Source: Epiperipatus broadwayi | Taxonomy: Eukaryota; Onychophora; Udeonychophora; Euonychophora; Peripatidae | DNA: 64,000 bases | Assembly: GCA_028023455.1 (NCBI GenBank) | Contig: JAQFVV010006293.1 | Coordinates: 1,931,844 to 1,995,843 of the forward strand | Direction of reading: 5' to 3' | Shown here: piece after piece, positions 27,073-39,050 of the stretch | How positions within the stretch are numbered: the stretch's first letter is position 1 | Layout of the letters: every line of letters begins with the position of its first letter | Notes under the pieces: model-generated | What the model was told of the DNA's origin: nothing | What the model saw: only the letters and a program-made list of their open reading frames with translations | Database searches by the model: none | Position numbers and translations under genes: made by a program

Positions 27073-30000
27073 TATATATAAATAATATGATTTGTTGAAG
27101 AGGTCAGTTGACATTTTGGTACCAGTTGAAATTGTTGCAGAAACTTTTTGATTCTGAAAATAGATCTTAAATTCTGAGAATTGATCAAGAAACTTTTAGC
27201 TATTTGATTCCACCACACAACACTATATTAAATTGTGCTGAACAGAAAATTAGTGTAGCTACTGGAATTATAATGGATAGGGTAAATTCAAATAAAAGTA
27301 AGTTATTTGTGAATGTTTTAAGATTTCAATACTAGCATTTTTTTTAAGGATAAAGATAAAAGAGCAAAAAATGTTTTAGTTTAGCAGGGACACATGATCA
27401 TAAAGTGGAAAATGCTAAAATATGTCATAAAAAATAGATGTTTTTGCAAAAAGGTTAACCTATTGAATTAAGATGTGAAACAAATAAATTAGGCAAAAAT
27501 TGGTAGAATAATTTAAGAGAAAGAATAGATTGTAAATAAAATATAGGTGTGATTTTATAAAATAGTTTGTATGCAATATATATATAATTTCAGTATTGAA
27601 AAAGTAATCCTCAAGAAAAAGTACTTGGAGATTATGAATTATAATTCATTAAAATGAATGTATTGAAAATAAAAAATGAATGTGCAATGATTTTCTGGTG
27701 GTACAATGAGACATACATATCTCTCAAATCCCTTGGATTCAGTAATCTGCAGTTTGTAAAAAAAATTAATAAAAAATTGTAAATCCATAAATTTCATGCA
27801 TATTTGGTCTTTATGCACTCTCTAAATCTCATGCATTCACATAAACTAATATATTTTTTAATCATATTTTAATGATCTTAGTGAAAACACTTACTTTTTT
27901 CATGGATTAAAAAAAGTCCATTTAAACTGGCTGCAAAGTGCATAATTAATAATGGTAGCAATTATGCCAAGCTTAAAATAAGACGTGAAGTATTTCTTTT
28001 TTGTGTATGAGGAAATGAAAATAATTTAATTTAAAAAAAAATCGTATGCTGAAATCTAATAAAGTCAAAGTATCCATTGGAGAAATAATATTTAAAAAAA
28101 ATTGTGCTGAGATTGTTTGTGTTATTAAACCTATTAAAGGTGCATTCATATTATGTGATTGATATTCAGTAGTATTCAGTCTGAAAAGGCATTAAATTAG
28201 TTGTTTACTAAAGTTAACGCAGAAAAAAAAGATATTACGCCATTTTTTATAAGTAAGATATGATTTATATACGTTCAGAAATCAATATGAACTTTGCAAC
28301 AGTATTCCACGGCTTCTTTTTGGTTTGGCTGATTTGTTATTATTATTGAAGTCATTTTTTAATTCACAGTGCAAATGCTATTGTACGTCACAAAATATTA
28401 TAAAAAAATAGCTTCTATTAGTGTTACGTACCTATAATATTATTTTAAGAAATTAACAAAAAATAGAATAATGCGTTATGAAAATGACAATGGAGCATTA
28501 ATTTATATGAAATTTACAAATTAACATCATGTACGTATTTTGACTATTTCCTCGTCATTAATTTTCATCACAGAAAGAACTTAAAAGAATATTTTCATTG
28601 TTTTTCTCGAATGAGAGTGATTGAATGAACACATTTACATATGATTCCCCCCCCCCTTCAATTCATTCCTTCACCGTCTTTTTGATAATTGCATTATTCT
28701 ATTTTTTGTTAATTATTTTTATTTTAAAATTAAATTATAACGCATATGTCTGCACTCTGTATTTATATGTATTAAAAGTGCATATTGACGGATTTCTGCG
28801 AGTGAAAATTCCGAACCAAATGCCATGGATACAGCAGTATTACTATATATATGTAGCAAATCACTCGTAGTCACATAAATATTATAATAAAGTAAAATTT
28901 AATTTAAATTGGAATTCTTAAAGTTATAAATTTAATTTGATATTCTCTAAATGCTTTTTTAAATGAATTTATGTTTTTAATTTAATGATGATTGTCAATT
29001 TATTGACTGAAATAAAGTTTTTTTTAATAATAAAACTTAAAACATTTTTTCCCACTTTTACTATAATATTTTGCATTTAGTTTGATAAATGCAAATCTTA
29101 TATAAAGAATGAGCGGGGAGGGAGGGGATAATTTGCTAGTGCATAACAGGAAAATCTTCCTCGTCTTTTTTTTTTATAATATTTTTTTTTACATATTTGT
29201 AAATCGTATTATATTTCAAGCATTGTTTTGAAAAAGTAATCAAGTACATCAAAGTCATGCTCACGTGATTAGTGAAGCTGCTTCTGAGACCAACTCTAAT
29301 CAGTTTAGTGATTGTCCATGATGTCATAATAATTAAACTTACATTAAGACCCATCCTCTTTAGAAATCTCATTTTCTTTTAATAATAATGAAAACATTAA
29401 GGATGTATTAAAAAATGTTTTACAAACCTAACTGGCGCTACATAAAAATGTTACTCAAAGAATACAGTTTTAAAAATAAAATTGTGCTCCTCACCGATTT
29501 TTCATTTTAAAAAAACTCTCTTGAAGTTGCAAAAGAAAGATATGTATATATAAAAAAAATCACATTTAGTGCATTTCTATAGTCGTTATTTTCTTTTAAG
29601 AACTTTTAAGGATATACATGTACTTTCATTACATATATACTCCATATTTCACCTTGGTCGCTGTGATGATTTGTTTCAATGAAAGACAATGTTGATACTT
29701 TTGAGAGCCAACTTAGGAATGTTAGATATCTAATTTTGCTAGTCAACTACTGAAAAAATTTCAAAAAATAAACCTTTGGAAATTCTATTTCATTTCGATC
29801 ATGAGCATATTTTACTAATGCCTCAGTCACTGAAAGGTAATCATCACTATAGAGTCAAAATGAATACTATTATTTTTTGTAATGCAAGGGATCTCTAGTT
29901 TCATGTTGTCATTATTAATATTCTCACAAAATGAATTCTAAACAATTGTATTGCTTTATAGAACGATTCTTTAGATTTAATTCTAAAGAATTTTGATGGA

Positions 30001-30257
30001 AGTTCATAAAAATGACCTATTTACAGTTATGAATTAATTTAAAATTGTGTCTGATTAATTTGAAAAGAACATTTTGTGTCTGCATAAGAATGAAGACTGA
30101 AATTTGGTAAATGATTTGAAATTGATTCGTTTAGACTTCCAGCGTGCTAAAAAGAAAAATATAGCTTTTTTTGATTTCAATGTTAAATTAGAAATAATCA
30201 AAGGAGGGAGAAATTCATGAATGAGTTGTAAATATTTTGTCTAATTTTGGGGTAACT
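27073..30257. other. AT-rich stretch without recognised genes
   Basis: Open frames at 28,625-28,870 (+) and 29,136-29,372 (-) are short, low-complexity and without motifs. No element is recognised. Confidence 0.5.
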
Positions 30258-31618
30258 ATGATAGGATGATTGGAAGAATGCAGTAATAATATTAATATTT
30301 AAAAAAGGTGATAAAGAAGATATTAGAAATTACAGACCTTATCAGCCTTTTATCAGTTTTATATAAAAATTTTACCAAGATAATTACAACTCGTCTACAG
30401 AGAACATTGGATTTCCACCAACCAAGAGAACAAGCTGGATTTAAAAGTGGTTTTAATACAGTAGATCATATCCAGGTATTGAGAGAAGTTATAGAAAGGA
30501 TAAATGAATATGAGTTGTCATTAGGTTTTGGATTTGTAGATTATGAAAAGGCATTTGATTCTATAAACATTTCTTCAGTGATTAAAGCATTGGGTCATCA
30601 AGGTATAGATCCAGGATATTGTCATATTTTAAAGAATATTTATAAAAATGCAACAGCAACAATTAGATTACATCCGATACTGGGAAAGTCAACATTGAGA
30701 AAGGTGTAAGACAAGGTGACTCCATATCTCCAAAACTTTTTACAGCAGTGCTGCAAGAAGTATTTTGTGGATTAAAATGGGAAACTAAAGGAATGAAAGT
30801 AAATGGAGATTATTTAAGTCATTTAGATTTTGCAGATGATGTAGTTGGTTTTTGCAAATAATGCTTCAGAATTGCAGGAAATGTTGCAGGAGTTAGCAGA
30901 TGAATGTAGGAAAGTAGGACTAAAGATAAATGTTAAAAAGATTAAAGTAATGTTTAATCGATTTGCTCAAAATATGAAAATAAAGATTGATTATGATGAA
31001 TTAGAACAAGTTAACAGTTACAAATACCTTGGTCAGATTATTAATACAGATGGAAACATAATGGATGAAATTAATCGTAGAATTAAACTTGGTTGGAGTG
31101 CTTTTGGTAGAAATAACTTGATACTAAAAGGAAATATACCTATGAGTTTGAAAAGGAAGGTTTTTAACAAATGTGTTTTACCAGTTCTTACTTATGGATT
31201 TGAGACTTGGGCACTTAATAGAAGAGCAATACAGAGACTTCAGACCACTCAAAAAAGTATGGAGAGATGTATGTTGGGAGTAATAAGAAGAGATCGAAAA
31301 CGTAATGTATGGGTAAGAGAGCAAACAGGTGTTACTGATCTCATTGAAAAAATTAAAAGATTGAAGTGGAGTTGGGCTGGACATATTGCTAGAAGAGATG
31401 ATAATAGATGGACAATTGAAATTTTAAACTGGATTCTAAGAGATTGTAAAAGACCCAGAAAGAGACCACATGTGAGATGGATGGATGAAATAAGAAAGTG
31501 TGCAGAAGTGATGTGGAGAAGAGAAGCTAAAGATTGGAGAAGATGGATTAAACTTGGAGAGACCTTCATCCTGCAGTGGATTGATAATTGTTAATGATGA
31601 TGATGATGATGATGATAG
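30258..31618 (+). mobile_element. RTE-type non-LTR retrotransposon, 5'-truncated
   Basis: Starting near 30,260, the reading [22 protein letters not shown] enters the RT domain. It continues with QAGFKSGFNTVDHIQVLREV, FVDYEKAFDSI, GVRQGDSISPKLFTAVL and FADD at 30,829-30,840. After a frame break it runs on as LQELADECRKVGLKINVKK, YKYLGQII and the RTE-typical tail VLTYGFETWALN..RLKWSWAGHIARR..RWMDEIRK. The protein ends at 31,594 and is followed at once by a (TGA)n tail to about 31,618, as in RTE elements. Frame breaks lie near 30,340, 30,700 and 30,850. The endonuclease half is absent. The long C-terminal frame (30,845-31,594) is intact, so the copy is moderately young compared with others here. 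Confidence 0.93.
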
Positions 31619-31636
31619 GTAATAGATTAAAGAATC

Positions 31637-31849
31637 ATGATCAATTTGGGAGCAAGGACTGAAACAAGTTCTTCAGAAATAAAATTGACACTAAGGAAAT
31701 TAAATTATGGAATCACTGGAATGAAAATTGGCTATTTCTATAATTTGGCTCTTGTATGGGGGAAAGCTTCATTATTACATGCTGATATTTATAAAAAGAT
31801 TGATACTAATATTACAGATGAAAGTAAAAAAAAATTTATATTAATTTAG
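31637..31849 (+). pseudogene. Unrecognised coding-like frame
   Basis: A 70-residue frame containing MKIGYFYNLALVWGKASLLHADIYKK has a more protein-like composition than the chance frames nearby, but I do not recognise it. It begins directly after the RTE tail and stops shortly before two hAT-type pieces. It could be a remnant of another mobile element's protein, or chance. Confidence 0.25.
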
Positions 31850-31914
31850 GAAATATTTCATTTTCTTTCGAAGTGGTATAAATTTAAGAAGACCAACTTT
31901 ACAATGTTATATAA

Positions 31915-32000
31915 CATTGGTGGCGAACCTTTTTATGTGTGCATGCCAAAAAATTTCAAAAAATATATATTGAATGATTGGCGTGCCATGTAGTTATTAA
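31915..32000. mobile_element. hAT-type terminal fragment
   Basis: CATTGGTGGCGAACCTTTTTATG followed by GTGCATGCCAAA and, about 40 bp on, GGCGTGCCATG is the usual look of one end of a hAT-type element. The opposite end was not found before the next hAT element, so this is a fragment or a strongly diverged copy. Confidence 0.5.
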
Positions 32001-32393
32001 TCAAAATATAAACAACTTAATTATTGCAGGTTTTGTTAAAGTTTATAAAACAAAATAATAATAATTAAACAAAATTTCTAAATAAGCTAAATACAAGCGA
32101 ACGATATTATTTAGAAGAGTACAAGTTGAATAAAATTTAATAATAAAAAATTAATAGTAATTAAAACAAAATTTTGGAAATAAACATATAAAATCAACAT
32201 AAATAGATATTATTTAATGAAATTTTTGTTATTGTCATAAGGATTTGAAAGTTTTTGTTAGGAATCTCATTATTCAGAATTAGAAAATGCTACAAATCTG
32301 TATGTATTATTTTGAAGTTCTATTTTCACAATCAAATGTATATCTTATGAGATATTATCACTTACAAAAAGTGCTAATTTTATTAATTTGAAG

Positions 32394-33074
32394 CAGTGGT
32401 CAGCAACTTTTTAGATTTTGTGGACCACTAACATAATTTTTAATGGTATGAATTAATACGAGCATTGAGTATGATATACATATATATTTATTTATATGTT
32501 TTATAATTTGTTAAAGAATTACATTTTATTTAGTTTTTTCGTTAATATAATGTTAATTTTATTTCATAAAAATAAATGAATGTATAAATACTTATTTGCT
32601 ACATTTTATATGTGTAATTTTATAATTCATATCTACAAAATTATTTAAGATTAATAACAAATAGTATTCTATTCTTTAGTAATTTTTATAGATGTGTTTT
32701 TCTTCAAAATTCTTAATGAAATTTTTAGTTTTATTTCACCCAATTACTAAGGATGTGCCATAGTCAAATTTGATGCCTAATCAATTGTACAGAATTCAGT
32801 ATTCTTATTTTGTTACTTTTTCTATGCTGCTGACCAAGTAGAGGTTAATTAAACGCCTTTGTGGTAGATGTTTTGCACATCACAGTAGTATTTTGTAACA
32901 AATCAATTAGCAATATAATGTTCTTGTTCTATTTTACATATAGTAATACAGCTTAAACAAAATTTATTTTTTATTTAAAAATTTTATTAAATGAGCTTAG
33001 CGAATTTAAATAATATCTGAATTTCTTTGAGGACCATTAAAATTACATCATGGACCACCAATTGCCAACCACTG
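32394..33074. mobile_element. Non-autonomous hAT-type element (681 bp)
   Basis: The left end reads CAGTGGTCAGCAAC and the right end is the inverse of CAGTGGTTGGCAAT. Inner parts of the ends also pair: TGGACCACTAACATAATTTT on the left against TGGTCCATGATGTAATTTTA on the right strand. Candidate 8-bp duplications ATTTGAAG and ATTTAGAG differ at two positions, which fits an older insertion. No transposase is encoded. Confidence 0.8.
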
Positions 33075-36000
33075 ATTTAGAGTATTTGTACAAATTGCAA
33101 TATTTGGCATTTTAGAGATGAGTAAGTAATGCATTTGTATCCTAATTCGCTGGTGAGTTATCATTTTGGTAAAGTTATCCACAGAAAGAAGACCATAAGA
33201 TCTATTTGTTATAAAACAACCAATCTAGCTACAAATAAAGTCTCCCAAAATATACATCCAAAAGGAAGAAAAAATTATAATTGTCATAATAACCAAAATG
33301 ATCTATTAATAATGGAATGGAACAATGACCAGTCTTTTAAAAAAAATTAATATGATTAAAATATCACTAATGGCCATTCTATTTTGATGTAAAAGAAAAA
33401 TCTCATTACTTAAGATTTCAATATGGTAATTAACTTTCTTAAATGTTCTGACATTTTATAACAATAAAGATTAGTTTCTAATAAATAAATAAATTTAAAA
33501 TGTTTTTTAGATTGTTGCATTGGTCAGTCATGCATATGTAACTTTTAGTGTATGTAATTTTTAATTTATAAACAAAAAATATACTAATTTTTTTTATTTC
33601 ATTCAACTTTTGAGGGTTTTATATTGAAGTGTAACAATTTAAATATTTAATCATTTTTATATTATTTCTATGATATTTTGAAATGAATCTTTAAAAAATA
33701 GAATTTCAAAAAGTGAGAGGAAAAAAGAGCAATATTTGAGAATCTTGGATGTACTAATTTTCAACTTAAAATATTGAAAAGTTTTTTAAAAGAAAAAAAA
33801 AACGGAATTTTTTCTTCTTTTTGTACAGTTGATATTTTTATTACGTTACACATATATATTTCTATTGACTTAGTAAAATGTAATTTGCTGAAGCAGAGAA
33901 CAATGTTTAATGATGCTATTGTAAAAGTTTAACCGAAAATTTGATCATAAAGCAATGCGTAATAAATTTAAAAGTAGATAATCTTTTAATAACATAGCAA
34001 CTATTTTTAATATCTTATTATTATTATTCAATATTAAAAAGTAGATTTTATAAAACTATACACCTTTTGAAAAATTATATGTTATTAATTATACACATTT
34101 TTTAAGATTTCATTTTAATCAAACATTGATTATAGAACATGAATAATATGATTTAATTCATTTTTGGGATTAGATGCATAAAATTTTTGGAGTAATTTAA
34201 TTTATAGCAAAAGAAAAACAATTAGCTTTTTTTTTCTTTCTCTAATGTTTTGGTTGCTAAGTTTTTATTACTATGTCATTATAAATATTATATTGCATCT
34301 TAATGATATAAAGGTCTGCATTATTTTTCAATTTAATTTGAAATATTGGAATGCATTTAATTTTATGATGCTTCTTTTACAAAGATGGGAAACTGTCCCT
34401 ATCAATAATTGCTGTTTCTTGATTATAATATTAAAGTAGAAAACATACATGTAATGCAAAGAACATATTTTTTTCAGATTATTTCATTTTTTTATATTCT
34501 GTATATTGATGCAATAACAAATTCTAAAAAAAAAAAATCTCTATATAGCATAAATTATATGTGTATTGTATATTAAAAAAATTTAAATAGATGTTGGTTC
34601 CAATCACCTTATATATACATTTGTTGTTGAGTTGCTATATGTGTGAAGAAAACCGAGAAATTATTCTGCATATATTTGTAGATCTTAGGAAAAGTATATA
34701 TATACTAATGACTCCTAAGATGCATTTTGATCCACAAGATCTCTTAATTTTATCCAAGCCACATGTAGTTTCCCAAATGCTAGTAAGAATTATTATCATA
34801 ATTGCCCCCAAGATTTACAGATATGTGTATGTATATGTTGTAATTGTGGCAATTGAACTGAAATAATTGAATTATTAAAAAATAGAGATTGTCAAATATA
34901 AAGATTATTATAGACATAACTTGGATTAAATTTAAAGATTAAATGAAATTAATAATTTTTAATATATTTATTGAAAAATGGTTGATATAGTAATATAGGC
35001 AGTTGCTAAAAATACTGCATATGTAAATAAATTTGTATAATTTGTCATTCATATTTTCTTATTAACAATTAAAAGTAGAAATTAATATTTGACTCAATCT
35101 AAAAAAAATTGTTTATCATAGTTTGAAAACAAATGAATTATTTAATATTTGTGCACATTGAGTTTCAAAATAATCTTATCATAATCAAAAGGAACTTACT
35201 TTTAAAAAGAAATTGTCTATGAACTGGTAAAGTAATTTTCAAAATTTTGTCACTTTAATGTTATATGTAAGATGAAAAGAAGTAGCAAAATGTAATTTAT
35301 GTCATATATATATAATGTTTGTTTCCATAATTTTTTGTCTAGTAATTGTTGGGGAGAGGGCAGTGAATTTTTGTTTTATATTATTAATTAGCTAGAAGTG
35401 TCTAGGCACATCATTCCTAGAAATGATCAATACATTTGATAGTTCATAACCATTATGAGTTTTTTTCTAAAGTTATTGTCATTTTTTTTTTATTGTTTGC
35501 AATTTTGCAAGATAGTAGTAAGATGATTATTTAACCTTTTTTTATATTGATACTGAGCCATACCCTGTCGTTTAATGGCAGAACAATTCCACTTGTAGTA
35601 GCATTGCTGCCCTATTATTGTTATGAGAAGAAAGGATTGTCCAGTAATAAAGAGGTTATAAAATTAATCCAGTTTTGGGAAATTATTCATTGCCAGGTTA
35701 TTTCTGAATTAATTTCTTTTTGTAGTTTTTATATTTATCTTAGAATGAACCTGGAACTTTTATTTTTTTCTAATAGCTAATGATTTTATCATTACAGTAA
35801 ATGATTTTTAAAAGCCTATGCATGATATTTTTAACTTTTGGGAAATTATAAATATTTGAATGTCTTGATGTATAAATTATTTTGCACATTGTACTGGCTA
35901 TTAATATTTTTTCTGATTTTTACATTTAATAATTAAAATCCCATGTAATACCAAACATGTAGTACATTTTCAAACTGCTATTTATTTACTAGTCCTATTT

Positions 36001-37489
36001 TCTATAATGGCAATTTAACTTTTCAAATGATAATGTATATACAGGCAGTTCTGTACTTAATTAAGTGAAGCATTTTATAATTTGTTGATTAAGCCAAGTT
36101 TTTATGAGCCAAATGATCCATATTAATTATTAAACATAATATGGAATATGTAAATATTATAAATAAAAAAACAAACATCTACATGAAATAATCTTTTACA
36201 ACAAAGTTACTACAATTTGCAAGAAAATCAAAAGTGGTTGAATTACTTGATTATAAATGGGGTTTTTTTTTTTTAATTAAAAAACAAACAGAAATATAAA
36301 AAATAAAAACAACAAAGAGCATTCAAAGTTGTAGTCATTTGCAATTTATCCACTATTTGAATTAACGTGTTGCAAAATTCTTATATAACAAGTAAGTTTT
36401 TCTCAGAAAAAGTAATTATTTCTAGGAAAATTTTGAAAAACTGAAATTCCAATATTTGCATTTTATCAAGTCCAATATATATGCAAATGGCTTTAATTTA
36501 GTTATTGAAAAATGTTTCTTTGTTTTATTTAAATGATAACTGCTTAAATAATAATTTGTGCAAGACCACCACTACACAGTTAAAATTGAAAAATTGCCAT
36601 TTGTTGTTATAGTAGTCATGAATTTTATTATGAATAGACTGTATTTATTAATAACAATGAGATTACTACGTTTGCATACTTTTTTCTCTCATTATTCAGT
36701 ATATATTTTTTTAAATTTCTTTGAGGCTTTGTTTATTTAATTTACACTACCAATATTATTTTTAATCTTTTTATCAAACCATTAATTATATGTTTATTCT
36801 GTTTATAATATCCTAAATAAAATATTTTTAATTATTCTTGTTTATAAAAAAGCAATTGCTAATGTTTGTGTATAAATAGCAAAATATTAGAAATGTATGG
36901 TAATATATTCAGTTGTAATATGGAATAAAAAAATTTATTTAATAAAATGATAGTCAAGAATGCAACATATATTATATATGCATAACTATATATTGTACTG
37001 GGCTATCAGTACTAATGAATTAGGAGGTGTGAATAATATTATACATTTACACACGTGAATGTGCAATTAGAGAACTGATGTCAAGCTCTGCTGATATCTT
37101 ACTGTGTAAACATTATAATAAAAATTAAATCCATCCAGCAGAATATTGGTCAATAATTAAATCACTGACAGAACTACTCATCATCATCTATTTATATAAA
37201 TGAAGTATTATATTTGAACTGATTATATTTCTGTAATATTAATCATTCTTTCCTAATTCGTCTGACTAACTAAAATAATATTGACTAGCAGAAATTAGCT
37301 TTATTTATTTTAGGGTAAGAATGCTTCTATATCTTCTGATGCAACTTCCAGATTCAGAGGATTGATTTATCAAATCTTTTTATTTATTAAATAGCTATTT
37401 AGCATACTAATAAGTTACTCATGGTCAAGTATAATTTGGAAGCACTTTGAATTATTTTCTATATAGTGATTAATTATGATATTCAACTA
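33075..37489. other. AT-rich stretch without recognised genes
   Basis: The frame at 33,129-33,350 has a protein-like composition but no recognised motif. Frames at 34,245, 34,591, 35,547 and 36,558 look like chance. A possible isolated Tigger-like end (TACAGGCAGTTCTGTACTTA, 36,040) is too weak to call. Confidence 0.45.
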
Positions 37490-39050
37490 TTATTATGACA
37501 ATCTTGTATATTCTCTTTGCTTTTAAAAATTGGAACAAATAAAAACATTCTTAAGATCATATGGCACAACTTCATGGATACAGATATTCCTAAAAAATTC
37601 TAATATTTTTGAAGCTAACATATCAGCATTATATTTTAAAACTTCTCCAGCTATTTCATCAGGACCTGCAGACTTTCAATTTTTAAGATTACAAAGAGCA
37701 ATTTTTTCTTCATTAAGCTGGATATCTTAACCAAATCTAAATGAGTAGACTTAAAATGGATATATTATTAAAAGTTATATCAATTCTTTATTCAAAAAAT
37801 GATCAAAATATTCTTTTCAATTGTTCAAAATATCATTATCATATCAACATCATATAAAAGAGAGCTATTGTTTGATTTAATCGGATTGTGATATCCTTTT
37901 TCAGGTCAATTTGTTGCTTTCAGTACATCAAAAAAAAAAAAAAAAAGATCTAGAATTTCTATGACCATGATCTGCAAATGTATCTTTTTTGCAGATTTAA
38001 TCCACCAACATTTTTAATTCTTCTTTATCAGTTGTTAAACTTCTGCTTTCAGATTTTATAGTTATTATGAAGTTCCACATTTAATCTATTATTTTGCCAA
38101 TCAGAGAATGCCATGTGTTTCTTTTTAATTAAATCACTAATAATATGATAATGTTAGAAAACCAGTCATGATTCTTTTTTTTTTTTAGTAAATCCAAGAA
38201 TGAATTTAGTTGTATCCATAACACACTCCTTAAGAGAGGAGTCTATGTTTCAGGAAAATGACAGCCTGAAGATTCAAATGAGCAATTTTAGTATATAATA
38301 GCTGTTTAAATTTAGCACATATAGTAGTTCTTGTAAAGATCAAGCATTAGTATTTTTGTGAATATGATTGGAATCTTTTTAATGCAATTATTTTAATCTC
38401 AGAGCATATTAATCCATCATCTGTCTGTCCAACACTCAGAGCTTTAAATGTTTGTATAATGTGGACTTGCATTGTATTCTGACTTCTAAGTATAAAGTAA
38501 TCTGCATGGATGTAGCCATCTTTCTTTGTAGTGGTTTTACTGCCTAAACAAAATGTTTATGGTAGTCAGTATATGTATTGTGCAAAAATTCAGTTTTGAA
38601 TTTACAACACCAATGCCATTATTTCCAATACTTTTTTTTACCAAAGTCTATTATTTGTACCAACATGGAGATTAAAGGTTCAAAGAATAAAAAAAATGTT
38701 CTATTAATGGTATTATTGTAAAAATGCTGTCCAACAAGAAATAAAAGCTTTTCTTCTCTGAATCTTAGGTTGGAGCATAGGAACTAATAAATGATTACTA
38801 ATATCATTATGCAAGGAAAGTTTTAAGATCATTAGCTTTTCATTGAAACAGTGAGGAAATCCAACATTGTGCATTCTTATCTTTTTATAAAAAAAAAACT
38901 TGTGTCTGTTCATGCGTTCTTCCTTCCTCTAGGAGATGAGCTTCAATAAGAGCAGTTATATCAATCTTGAATCTTGGCAGTTCCTTAGTCGCAAGTGCTG
39001 TTCTCTGTTCTGATCTTGAAGAATTTGTATCAGTTAAAGTTAGTACTTTC
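37490..39050 (-). mobile_element. RTE-like non-LTR retrotransposon: endonuclease and start of RT (minus strand)
   Basis: Minus-strand reading from about 39,045 gives RSEQRTALATKELPRFKIDI..ALIEAHLLEEG, then HNVGF, NEKLMILKLSL, YAPT, VGTNNRLW and QTDDGLICSEI (about 38,430). In order, these are the blocks of the APE-type endonuclease of RTE-like elements, annotated in many animals as craniofacial development protein 2-like. A linker follows with FILGFTKKKKES (38,190), then SAGPDEIAGEVLKYNADML (37,660) and VPIFKSKE, the beginning of the RT domain. The RT core is missing. The endonuclease TDH block reads TDD, so a catalytic histidine is lost. Many stops and frameshifts mark it as inactive. Frames at 38,713-38,913 (-) and 37,530-37,730 (+) fall inside it; the second is a shadow. 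Confidence 0.88.

Noticed and set aside
31178-31569. Minus-strand open frames inside the RTE element
   Set aside because: Antisense shadows of the well-supported plus-strand RTE C-terminal region.
36040-36110. TACAGGCAGTTCTGTACTTA resembling a Tigger-type end
   Set aside because: No matching opposite end or coding remnant was found; too short to call.
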